From positions 1 to 11,215 of the forward strand of contig DYLB01000060.1 of assembly GCA_020722305.1 (NCBI GenBank): a stretch of 11,215 nt of DNA, written 5' to 3'. The notes beneath the pieces are model-generated. The model made no database searches. It worked only from the letters and a program-made list of their open reading frames with translations, and was not told where the DNA came from. A program made the translations under genes and the position numbers. Shown piece after piece: positions 1 through 5,288 of the stretch (position 1 is the first letter of the stretch; each line of letters begins with the position of its first letter). Source of the stretch: Anaerolinea thermophila. GTDB lineage: Bacteria; Chloroflexota; Anaerolineae; Anaerolineales; Villigracilaceae.

Positions 1-595
1 TCAGGAACTGGCGGATGGCCGAGTTGAGCATCGGGCCGCGCCAGATGAGCGGCTGTCCCGGCTTGACCAGGAAGCCCATGGACATCATCTTGACCCCGTA
101 GGCCAGGGCCGGGATGAGTTTCTCGTTGGCCGGGTTGGGCATGCGTTCCACGCCCATCATGGTCGGCACGTTAGGGCCGTAGATGTCGGCGTCCATCAGG
201 CCAACGCGGGCGCCGGTCTGGGCCAGGGCAACGGCCAGATTAACGGCGACGGTTGATTTCCCGACCCCGCCCTTGCCGGAGGCCACCGCAATCGCGTTGC
301 GGATCGGGGCCGAGACCAGGCCGCGCATCCGCCCGTCGTTGGGCACGTTCGAGTCGAGTTTGAGATTGACGGTCTTGACGCCCGGCACGGCCATCACGGC
401 CTCGCGGGCTTCTTGCTCGATTCGTCCGCGCAGGGGGCAGGCGGGGGTGGTGAGCATGACAGTAAAATTGACCGTGTCGCCCTGGATTTGCAGGTCGCGG
501 ATCATGCCGAGGCTGACCAGGTCTTTGTGCAGTTCAGGTTCCTGGACTTTGCCGAGGGCAGCCAGGATGGAGTCTTGGGTTGGAGATTGAGACAT
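1..595 (-). CDS. mrp: Mrp/NBP35 (ApbC) family P-loop ATPase, iron-sulfur cluster carrier; C-terminus off the left edge
   Basis: I translated the minus strand by hand from the ATG complementary to 593-595; 198 residues are visible and the frame is still open at the edge. Residues about 8-80 form an N-terminal MIP18/DUF59-type domain that includes the segment TTPACPLRG. A deviant Walker A motif, SGKGGVGKST, lies at 106-115, MDADIYGPNVP begins at 134, and WRGPML lies near 185-190; all are typical of Mrp/ApbC. Family members bind ATP, carry a [4Fe-4S] cluster on a C-terminal CxxC pair and hand it to apo-proteins in the cytoplasm. That CxxC part falls outside the window. The eukaryotic relative Ind1/NUBPL serves complex I, which fits the nuo genes just upstream on the same strand, but Mrp is also common elsewhere. 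No strong Shine-Dalgarno is seen; an AGGA lies about 10 bases before the start. The family call is secure; a dedicated complex I role is inference. Confidence 0.93.
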   Translation of the reverse strand, partial: MSQSPTQDSILAALGKVQEPELHKDLVSLGMIRDLQIQGDTVNFTVMLTTPACPLRGRIEQEAREAVMAVPGVKTVNLKLDSNVPNDGRMRGLVSAPIRNAIAVASGKGGVGKSTVAVNLAVALAQTGARVGLMDADIYGPNVPTMMGVERMPNPANEKLIPALAYGVKMMSMGFLVKPGQPLIWRGPMLNSAIRQFL

Positions 596-635
596 TGAGG
601 GTTTTTCCTATTGAATGAAATACAATCAGGGGGTC

Positions 636-664
636 ATTGTACCCGATTGCATCTCAGGTTTCAA
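636..664 (-). promoter_or_regulatory. sigma70-type promoter for mrp
   Basis: On the minus strand TTGAAA (659-664) and TACAAT (636-641) are separated by exactly 17 bases. Transcription would start near 629, about 34 bases before the mrp ATG. It lies between the stop of the 103-residue ORF and mrp, so mrp probably has its own promoter even if it also receives read-through from the nuo operon. Confidence 0.55.
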
Positions 665-687
665 CTTGCCTTTGGCCCCAGGGCCTG

Positions 688-999
688 TCACTTCTCCCCG
701 ATTACTTCTCGCCTCGCCGTCTCGAAAAGTGCCACCAGTTCCTCGTCGCTTTCCTTGCGGCGCAGGATGGATTGCCGGGAGCAGCGGGTGCAGCCTTGCA
801 GGGCGCGGTAGGAGCCGGTGTGACAGGCGGCGCAGTTGTTGAGGCGCGCCATCATTAGGACGAAGGCCGTCCGCTCGGGGGATGCAGGGGGCGCGGCGGC
901 GACGCGCCGGACGAGGGAACGCCAGGGTCCATCGCGCAGGCCTTCCAGGTCCAGGATGATGCGGGGCGGGAAGAGCAGTTCGGTATCGGGGTTGGGCAT
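688..999 (-). CDS. hypothetical 103-residue protein with CxxCH…CxxC metal or haem-type motif
   Basis: I do not recognise a named family. The protein has no signal peptide and no membrane segment. Its central and C-terminal half looks like real protein: a hydrophobic stretch near 45-51, then NNCAACHTGSYRALQGCTRC (residues 54-73) followed by an acidic/basic helix-like tail. C56, C59 and H60 form a CxxCH, and C70 and C73 a second CxxC, ten residues after the first. Two CxxC pairs at this spacing would suit a zinc ribbon or a small iron-sulfur site; CxxCH alone could suggest haem c, but lack of an export signal argues against that. It lies between nuoI and mrp on the same strand, after a hairpin terminator. 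The ATG at 997-999 has no clear Shine-Dalgarno, so the start is uncertain. The link to complex I or cluster assembly rests on position only. Confidence 0.6.
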   Translation of the reverse strand: MPNPDTELLFPPRIILDLEGLRDGPWRSLVRRVAAAPPASPERTAFVLMMARLNNCAACHTGSYRALQGCTRCSRQSILRRKESDEELVALFETARREVIGEK

Positions 1000-1010
1000 G
1001 GGGTTAGGAA

Positions 1011-1039
1011 AAAGGATAGGGCCGGGGACCCTATCCTTT
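1011..1039 (-). terminator. hairpin terminator after nuoI
   Basis: A perfect 11-bp stem (1011-1021 with 1029-1039) encloses a 7-base loop. On the minus strand the stem ends in TTT and runs on with TT, giving a short run of five T. It begins 24 bases past the nuoI stop, so it probably ends or attenuates the iscX-nuoB-nuoCD-nuoI transcript before the small CxxC protein gene. Confidence 0.6.
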
Positions 1040-1063
1040 CTTTCAGGTATCCTTGCGAAGGTT

Positions 1064-1663
1064 TCACTCAGCCCTGGCAGCTGCGGCGGCAGCCTTGGCA
1101 GCGGCTTTGGCGGCCCGGGCCTCTTCTTCGCGCCGGTTATTGAGCGGGCGGATCTCGGCGTAGTAGCTGGCCGGTTTCATCAACTTGTCGAGGTTCAGGA
1201 TGTTGCGGGAGTACGAGGCAATCTCGTAGTCGTGGTCCATCTTGATGGCGTCGAAGGGACAGTATTCGGCGCACAGGCCACAGTTCATACAGATGTCGGC
1301 GTCAATGTAGAACTCGGCCGGCTGGGGGATGGGCTTGCCGGTCTCGGGGTCGTTGGTGCGCACGATCCAGATGCACTGCGGCGGGCAGACTTTGGCGCAG
1401 ATGCCGCACGAGGTACAACGGATCTCCTTGTTGCCTTCGGCTTCGTCGTAGACCAGGAAGGGGATGTAGCGGAATTCCTCGGGGGTGGGCAGTTTTTCTT
1501 CGGGGAACTGGACGGTGAAGGTGCCGCGGGCATCCTTGCTGGAGCGGAAGGCGATCTTTTCGGGCGTGGCCCTTTTGCCCAGCCAGCGGACATCTTCCAG
1601 GTAGGAGTCGATGAAGCGTTTTGCGGTGACGCTCAAACCTTTGAGTATGCCTTTTCCATTCAT
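1064..1663 (-). CDS. nuoI: NADH-quinone oxidoreductase subunit I (2x[4Fe-4S] ferredoxin-like)
   Basis: This 199-residue protein is the ferredoxin-like arm subunit of complex I. It carries clusters N6a and N6b, which pass electrons towards NuoB. Two canonical motifs are visible: C83-x2-C86-x2-C89-x3-C93 followed by P, and C125-x2-C128-x2-C131-x3-C135 followed by P. The N-terminal 60 residues form the usual amphipathic lead-in. After about residue 178 the protein ends in a tail made almost only of Ala, Glu, Lys and Arg, probably a disordered or helical extension outside the core fold. The start is supported by an AAGGAG-type ribosome site between the nuoCD stop and this ATG; the gap is only 12 bases, so the two are co-transcribed. 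It is the last nuo gene before the hairpin at 1011-1039. Length and motifs fit the family well. Confidence 0.96.
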   Translation of the reverse strand: MNGKGILKGLSVTAKRFIDSYLEDVRWLGKRATPEKIAFRSSKDARGTFTVQFPEEKLPTPEEFRYIPFLVYDEAEGNKEIRCTSCGICAKVCPPQCIWIVRTNDPETGKPIPQPAEFYIDADICMNCGLCAEYCPFDAIKMDHDYEIASYSRNILNLDKLMKPASYYAEIRPLNNRREEEARAAKAAAKAAAAAARAE

Positions 1664-1675
1664 GGTGTTCTCCTT

Positions 1676-3439
1676 CTACCGGTCGAGTTCGCCGAGCACG
1701 ATGTCAATGGTGCCGAGGATGGCGACGAAGTCGGCGATCTTGGTGCCTACGCACATCTTTTCGAGGGCGGTCAGGTTGATGAAGGATGGAGCCCGCACGT
1801 GGTAGCGCCAGGGATTGGGTTTGCCGTTGGAGATGACGTAGTAGCCAAGTTCGCCTTTGGGGGCTTCGATGCGCCCGTAAGCCTCGCCGGCCGGGACCCG
1901 GACCTGGTATTGCGGTTTCCCGGTGATGATCGGTCCCTCGGGCAGCCCGGCGATGGCCTGCCTGAGGATTCGCAGCGATTGGCGCATCTCTTCGAGGCGG
2001 ACCAGGTAACGGGCGTACATGTCGCCGTCGGCGTGGGTCACTACGTCGAAGTCGAAGCGGTCGTAGATGCCATAAGGCTCGGCCCGGCGGATGTCGTAGG
2101 GGACACCGGTGGCGCGCAGGACGGGGCCGGTCATCGAGTAGGCGATGGCGTCTTCGGGGCTGAGTTTGCTGATGCCCTTGAGCCGCGAGACGAGGATCTC
2201 GTTCTCGGTCAGCAGGCGATCGAACTCGTCCACTTTGGCAGACAGGCGGTCGAAGACCAGGTCTTTGATCTTGCCGAGGGTGCCTTCGGGCAGGTCACGC
2301 GCCAGGCCGCCGAAGCGGAAGTAGTTACACATCATCCGCGAGCCGGCCACGGCTTCGAAGATGTCGAGGATCAGTTCGCGCTCTTCGAAGGCATAGAGGG
2401 CCGGGGTGAAGTAGGCGCCCAGGTCGTTGAGCATCATCCCCATCCAGATCATGTGGTTCTGGATGCGGGTGAGTTCGGCCATGATGACCCGGATGTATTC
2501 GGCCCGTTCGGGCACGGCCACACCCATCAGCTTCTCGACCGCCAGGGCGTAGCCCCAGTTGTTGCTCATCGAGTTGAAGTAGTCGAGACGGTCGGTGTAG
2601 GGCATGTTTTGCAGGAAGGTATTGCGCTCGCCGATCTTCTCGTGGTTACGGTGCAGGTAGCCCATGACCGGTTTGAGGCTGACGACGGTCTCCCCATCCA
2701 GGATGACGACGGCGCGGAAGACGCCGTGGGTAGAGGGATGTTGGGGTCCCATGTTGACCAGGATGTGGTCGGTCTTGATCCCATCGGAGGTCTCGGCCGT
2801 GTATTTCTTGAGCGAGGTGTAGAGGGCTTCTTCAGGATCGTTGGAGGTCCATTTTTCGGGGTCGAAGCCTTCCTCGAACATCACGTTGTCGCTGAAGGGA
2901 TTGCGCTCTTCGGCCATTTTGATCCGGCCTTCGGGCCAGCGGGATTTGAAAGGCTTGGCGTCTTCTTCGTAGAAGGCTTCTTTCCAGTCTTTGCGCATGG
3001 GATGGCCGGAGAAGCCTTCCCAGGTCAGGATGCGGCGCAGGTCGGGGTGGCCGGTGAACTTGACGCCGTACAGGTCCCAGATTTCGCGTTCCTGGAAGTC
3101 GGCGCCGGGCCAGACGGAAACGACCGAGGGGACTTCGATCGGGTCGACGCGTGGCACCTGAACCTTGAAGAAGATGCCGGGGCCGCCGGTGGTCTTGTAG
3201 GCCTGGTAGACGACTTCCATCTTGCCGTCGGGCAGGTAGTCCACGCCGGTGACGGAGGAGAGCAGATCGTAGCCCATCTCGTCGCGCAGGAAGGCGGCGA
3301 CTTCGAGCAATTTTTCTTTGTCAACAATCCAGCCGGTGTAGCCGGGGCGTTTGTCAGCGTTGACCGCGCCGGGGAATCTGGCGGACAGGTCGAGGGCGTC
3401 GCCCTGAGCTTGTCGAAGGGATGGGGTCGGGGTTGCCAT
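1676..3439 (-). CDS. nuoCD: fused NADH-quinone oxidoreductase subunits C and D
   Basis: This 587-residue protein joins NuoC (about residues 20-155) and NuoD (about 224-587) through a linker of about 65 residues. NuoC is shown by EREIWDLYGVKFTGHPDLRR (118-137) and SGHPMRKDW (144-152). NuoD is shown by GPQHPSTHG (231-239), GYLHRNHEKIGE (260-271), YALAVEKL (297-304) and the C-terminus DIVLGELDR. In complex I these form the Q-module: NuoD builds the quinone pocket facing the NuoB cluster N2, and the HPSTHG loop belongs to that pocket. Such C-D fusions are known, for example in Escherichia coli. The start ATG lies 1 base after the nuoB stop, with a GGAGG inside the nuoB end. Residues 7-14 (SLRQAQGD) are encoded by a dispersed repeat element (see the repeat at 3397-3420), so the N-terminus may be a recent, non-essential addition. 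Identification is secure; only the exact start is open. Confidence 0.96.
   Translation of the reverse strand: MATPTPSLRQAQGDALDLSARFPGAVNADKRPGYTGWIVDKEKLLEVAAFLRDEMGYDLLSSVTGVDYLPDGKMEVVYQAYKTTGGPGIFFKVQVPRVDPIEVPSVVSVWPGADFQEREIWDLYGVKFTGHPDLRRILTWEGFSGHPMRKDWKEAFYEEDAKPFKSRWPEGRIKMAEERNPFSDNVMFEEGFDPEKWTSNDPEEALYTSLKKYTAETSDGIKTDHILVNMGPQHPSTHGVFRAVVILDGETVVSLKPVMGYLHRNHEKIGERNTFLQNMPYTDRLDYFNSMSNNWGYALAVEKLMGVAVPERAEYIRVIMAELTRIQNHMIWMGMMLNDLGAYFTPALYAFEERELILDIFEAVAGSRMMCNYFRFGGLARDLPEGTLGKIKDLVFDRLSAKVDEFDRLLTENEILVSRLKGISKLSPEDAIAYSMTGPVLRATGVPYDIRRAEPYGIYDRFDFDVVTHADGDMYARYLVRLEEMRQSLRILRQAIAGLPEGPIITGKPQYQVRVPAGEAYGRIEAPKGELGYYVISNGKPNPWRYHVRAPSFINLTALEKMCVGTKIADFVAILGTIDIVLGELDR
3397..3420. 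repeat. CCCTTCGACAAGCTCAGGG-type dispersed element inside the nuoCD reading frame
   Basis: On the minus strand the element reads CCCTTCGACAAGCTCAGGG and is followed by CGACG. I recognise this from general knowledge as a short repeat scattered through many bacterial and metagenomic genomes, where translated copies give peptides such as LRQAQG, LSLSKG or STSSGR. Here it translates to SLRQAQGD at NuoCD residues 7-14. The related copy at 9173-9204 supports a repeat family within this genome. Copy number cannot be judged from one window. Confidence 0.7.
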
Positions 3440-3440
3440 G

Positions 3441-4091
3441 TTATGCCTCCGAATTCTCTTCTGCCGGTTTGGGGGCGGCGATTTCTTTGAGTTCGTCTAC
3501 GCGGCGCAGGTCAATCAGGTCCGGGCCGAGTACAGGGACCGGGACGTAAACGCTGTCGGCCTTGTTCTTCTTGTCGTACCAGCGCACCTGCTTGATGGAC
3601 TGCTTGTCAATTTTCTCTTGCAGTTTGATCAGTCCGGCGACGAGAGCCTGCGGGGTGGGCGGGCATCCAGGGATGTAAACGTCCACCGGCAGGAATTTGT
3701 CTATCCCGGCTACGACGTTGTAACCTTCTTTGAAGGGACCCCCACCCGAGGCGCAGGCGCCCATGGCGACGACGTATTTGGGTTCGGGCATCTGGTTGTA
3801 CAGGCGCACGATGACGGGCACCATCTTTTTGGTCACAGTGCCGGAGACCAGCAGCAGGTCGCTCTGGCGCGGGCTGGGGCGCATCACTTCCATGCCGAAG
3901 CGGGCCATGTCGTAGCGGGCAGCCTGGGCAGAGATCATTTCGATGGCGCAGCAGGCCAGGCCAAACATCATTGGCCAGACCGAGGAGCGCCGGCCCCAGT
4001 TATAGATCCGGTCGAGGGTGGTGACGGCCACCTGTCCCTGCAATTCAGGGGGGATCTCGTAACCCGGGGAGTTCAGTTCTTCATTGCTCAT
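3441..4091 (-). CDS. nuoB: NADH-quinone oxidoreductase subunit B (cluster N2)
   Basis: This 216-residue subunit of the complex I Q-module holds the terminal [4Fe-4S] cluster N2 that reduces quinone. The four expected ligands are seen: the tandem pair C47-C48 in GLACCAIEM, C113 in MGACASGGGPF, and C143 in PGCPPTPQAL. A charged C-terminal extension after about residue 160 goes beyond the shortest family members. The start at 4089-4091 has a good AGAGGAG site 7 bases upstream, and it overlaps the end of iscX by 11 bases, so the two are translationally coupled. The stop at 3441-3443 is separated from the nuoCD ATG by one base. No nuoA precedes it, which is unusual, since A-B-C-D order is the norm in many bacteria. 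Confidence 0.97.
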   Translation of the reverse strand: MSNEELNSPGYEIPPELQGQVAVTTLDRIYNWGRRSSVWPMMFGLACCAIEMISAQAARYDMARFGMEVMRPSPRQSDLLLVSGTVTKKMVPVIVRLYNQMPEPKYVVAMGACASGGGPFKEGYNVVAGIDKFLPVDVYIPGCPPTPQALVAGLIKLQEKIDKQSIKQVRWYDKKNKADSVYVPVPVLGPDLIDLRRVDELKEIAAPKPAEENSEA

Positions 4092-4293
4092 GGAGTATCT
4101 CCTCTAACCAATCCTGGTAGATTGCTGATAGGATCTCGTCGTTGGCAAGCGACGGGTCATCCTGAAATTCCGGTAGTTCGAGTGTCCAACGGTAAATCTG
4201 GCCGAGGGACACGTCTTCGAGGTTCGTTTGCGGGTAAGCTCTTTTGAGCGCCAGTGCGGTGGCGTAGGTGCTCTCCCAGTTCAACTCGGTCAT
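4081..4293 (-). CDS. iscX: IscX-family iron-sulfur cluster assembly protein
   Basis: The 70-residue acidic protein matches the IscX/YfhJ pattern: an opening W (NWES), an early Tyr-Pro (AYP), then a Trp followed by L..F.DDP (LELPEFQDDPSLANDEIL) and a closing AIYQDWLEE. IscX is a small protein that binds iron and the cysteine desulfurase IscS and tunes cluster assembly; in Escherichia coli it belongs to the isc operon. Here it is the first gene of the nuoB-nuoCD-nuoI operon, and its last 11 bases overlap nuoB. A stop codon in frame just upstream (TGA at 4297-4299) fixes ATG 4293 as the only ATG start in reach. No convincing Shine-Dalgarno is seen, so translation may be weak. I rate the family likely from the motif pattern and length; no profile search was possible. 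Confidence 0.85.
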   Translation of the reverse strand: MTELNWESTYATALALKRAYPQTNLEDVSLGQIYRWTLELPEFQDDPSLANDEILSAIYQDWLEEILHEQ

Positions 4294-4317
4294 TGGTCAT
4301 CAATTTACCAGTAATCA

Positions 4318-4435
4318 AAATGCTATGGGTGTGTTTTATTTCAGTTGAAACCGTCCCGAAGGTTGCTGCAAAAGTGGCATAAATTCTCCGAAAACCTTCG
4401 GGACGGTTCTTTTCGAAGCACGCCAAATGCTATGG
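4318..4435. repeat. 16-bp inverted repeat flanked by an 11-bp direct repeat, in the iscX-nuo leader
   Basis: Perfect 16-bp arms lie at 4349-4364 and 4393-4408 (AACCGTCCCGAAGGTT and its complement) around a 28-base spacer. Outside them, AAATGCTATGG occurs at 4318-4328 and again at 4425-4435 in the same orientation. The structure would fold in the leader of the leftward transcript. It lacks a T run on that strand; on the plus strand TTCTTTT follows the stem. It may be a small dispersed element, a leader hairpin or a pair of binding sites. Confidence 0.7.
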
Positions 4436-4451
4436 TTTTCAATCACTTGGG

Positions 4452-4480
4452 ATTATAGTCCGTTGGGAGGAATGCGTCAA
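4452..4480 (-). promoter_or_regulatory. sigma70-type promoter of the iscX-nuoB-nuoCD-nuoI operon
   Basis: On the minus strand TTGACG (4475-4480) and TATAAT (4452-4457) are 17 bases apart, a near-consensus promoter. The predicted start point, about 4445, leaves a leader of about 150 bases before iscX that contains the inverted repeat at 4349-4408. The octamer AATCACTT at 4441-4448, a half-site of the palindrome at 4515-4534, overlaps the predicted start point and could let the divergent regulator act here. Confidence 0.65.
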
Positions 4481-4514
4481 TCGGGTTTTGCAAAAATATA
4501 TTTGCGAAAATAAA

Positions 4515-4534
4515 AAAGTGATTATAATCACTTT
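4515..4534 (+). promoter_or_regulatory. 20-bp perfect palindrome containing the regulator's -10 box (candidate operator)
   Basis: AAAGTGATTATAATCACTTT is fully self-complementary and ends on the base before the regulator ATG. Its centre is TATAAT at 4523-4528, a perfect -10 box; weak -35 candidates TTTGCG (4501-4506) or TTGCGA (4502-4507) lie upstream. The start point expected from this -10 falls at or beside the A of the ATG, so the message would be leaderless. A dimeric regulator bound here would block its own promoter. Confidence 0.65.
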
Positions 4535-5146
4535 ATGAGTGTGACAACTGCGCGCCAGCGAGTGCTGGCCTACCTGGAGAAGAACCGTTCCGCCTCGGCG
4601 CGGGACGTGGCGCGTGCCCTGCGGATGACCGAGGCGAACGCCCGCCACCACCTGGGAATCCTGGCTGCGGACGGTCGGGTGGAGGCGGTCAGCCGGAAAG
4701 CGGGGGGCAGGGGGCGTCCACAGAAGGTTTACCGCTTAGCTGGGAAGCTGGCAGGGGATAACCTGGCGTTGCTGCTGGGGGCTGTGTTGGACGGTTTGCC
4801 GGAGGATGAACGGGAGCGGGTGCTGACGCGGATCGGACGGGAGCAGGCCGGAAGTCCAGGAGCGACCGGGCAATCGCTGACGAAGCGGCTATCCGTCGCA
4901 GTAGGGCGCTTGAACGGGCTGCACTACCAGTCCCGCTGGGAGGCCGGGGCGGAGGGTCCACGCGTGATTCTGGGGCATTGTCCGTATTCGGCGGTGATTG
5001 CGGCGCATCCTGAGCTCTGCCGGATGGATGCGGCGCTGCTGGGGGAACTGCTGGGCGAGGAAGTCCGCCAGACGGCAAAAATCGAACCGGGCGGGGCAAT
5101 GACTTGTGTTTTTGTGATGTTTTCAGGAAGGATGTTGGAGGGATGA
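4535..5146 (+). CDS. SufR-like winged-helix regulator with C-terminal iron-sulfur-type cysteines
   Basis: This 203-residue protein begins with a winged helix-turn-helix (about 4-68): the helix pair SARDVARALRMTEANARHHL at 21-40, then a basic wing with GGRGRPQKVYRL (57-68). Such DeoR/ArsR-like heads are typical of SufR, which senses [4Fe-4S] clusters and controls suf genes. The C-terminal domain has GHCPYSAVIAAHPELC and MTCVF. Cysteines fall at C149, C162 and C191. From memory the SufR pattern is C-x12-C-x13-C-x14-C; the first, second and fourth match exactly, while the third place (176) is Glu. It is divergent from iscX-nuoB, and its own promoter carries a 20-bp palindrome, so autoregulation and control of the neighbouring operon are likely. 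No Shine-Dalgarno is present, consistent with a leaderless message. The winged-helix family is secure; cluster sensing is probable but unproven. Confidence 0.85.
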   Translation: MSVTTARQRVLAYLEKNRSASARDVARALRMTEANARHHLGILAADGRVEAVSRKAGGRGRPQKVYRLAGKLAGDNLALLLGAVLDGLPEDERERVLTRIGREQAGSPGATGQSLTKRLSVAVGRLNGLHYQSRWEAGAEGPRVILGHCPYSAVIAAHPELCRMDAALLGELLGEEVRQTAKIEPGGAMTCVFVMFSGRMLEG

Positions 5147-5288
5147 TGTTTGGAGGGAATTTCCGACGCGGCAAGAATTCCCACTGCGCCTGAGAGGGAG
5201 ATGCCCTATTATTCGATTGCGGAATGCTTGCCCTGCCTGTCCACGCCAGGGGAGGCAAAGCCGAAGGGAATTCCGCGCTACGAGAGTT

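Noticed and set aside
183..598. plus-strand frames opposite mrp
   Set aside because: The minus strand encodes a clear Mrp protein with Walker A; these frames are shadows.
836..3490. 884-codon open frame on the plus strand opposite nuoI and nuoCD
   Set aside because: It is antisense to three well-supported complex I genes, has the skewed Gly/Val/Phe/Asp-rich composition of a reverse-complement shadow in GC-rich DNA, and shows no domain.
3438..4247. 269-codon plus-strand frame opposite nuoB and iscX
   Set aside because: Antisense to nuoB with all four N2 ligands; no family features.
4157..4426. 89-codon minus-strand frame overlapping iscX and the inverted repeat
   Set aside because: Runs through the hairpin and out of frame through iscX; no protein-like features or ribosome site.
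5155..5182. 7-bp inverted repeat GGGAATT/AATTCCC after the regulator gene
   Set aside because: Short arms, no T run; too weak to call a terminator.
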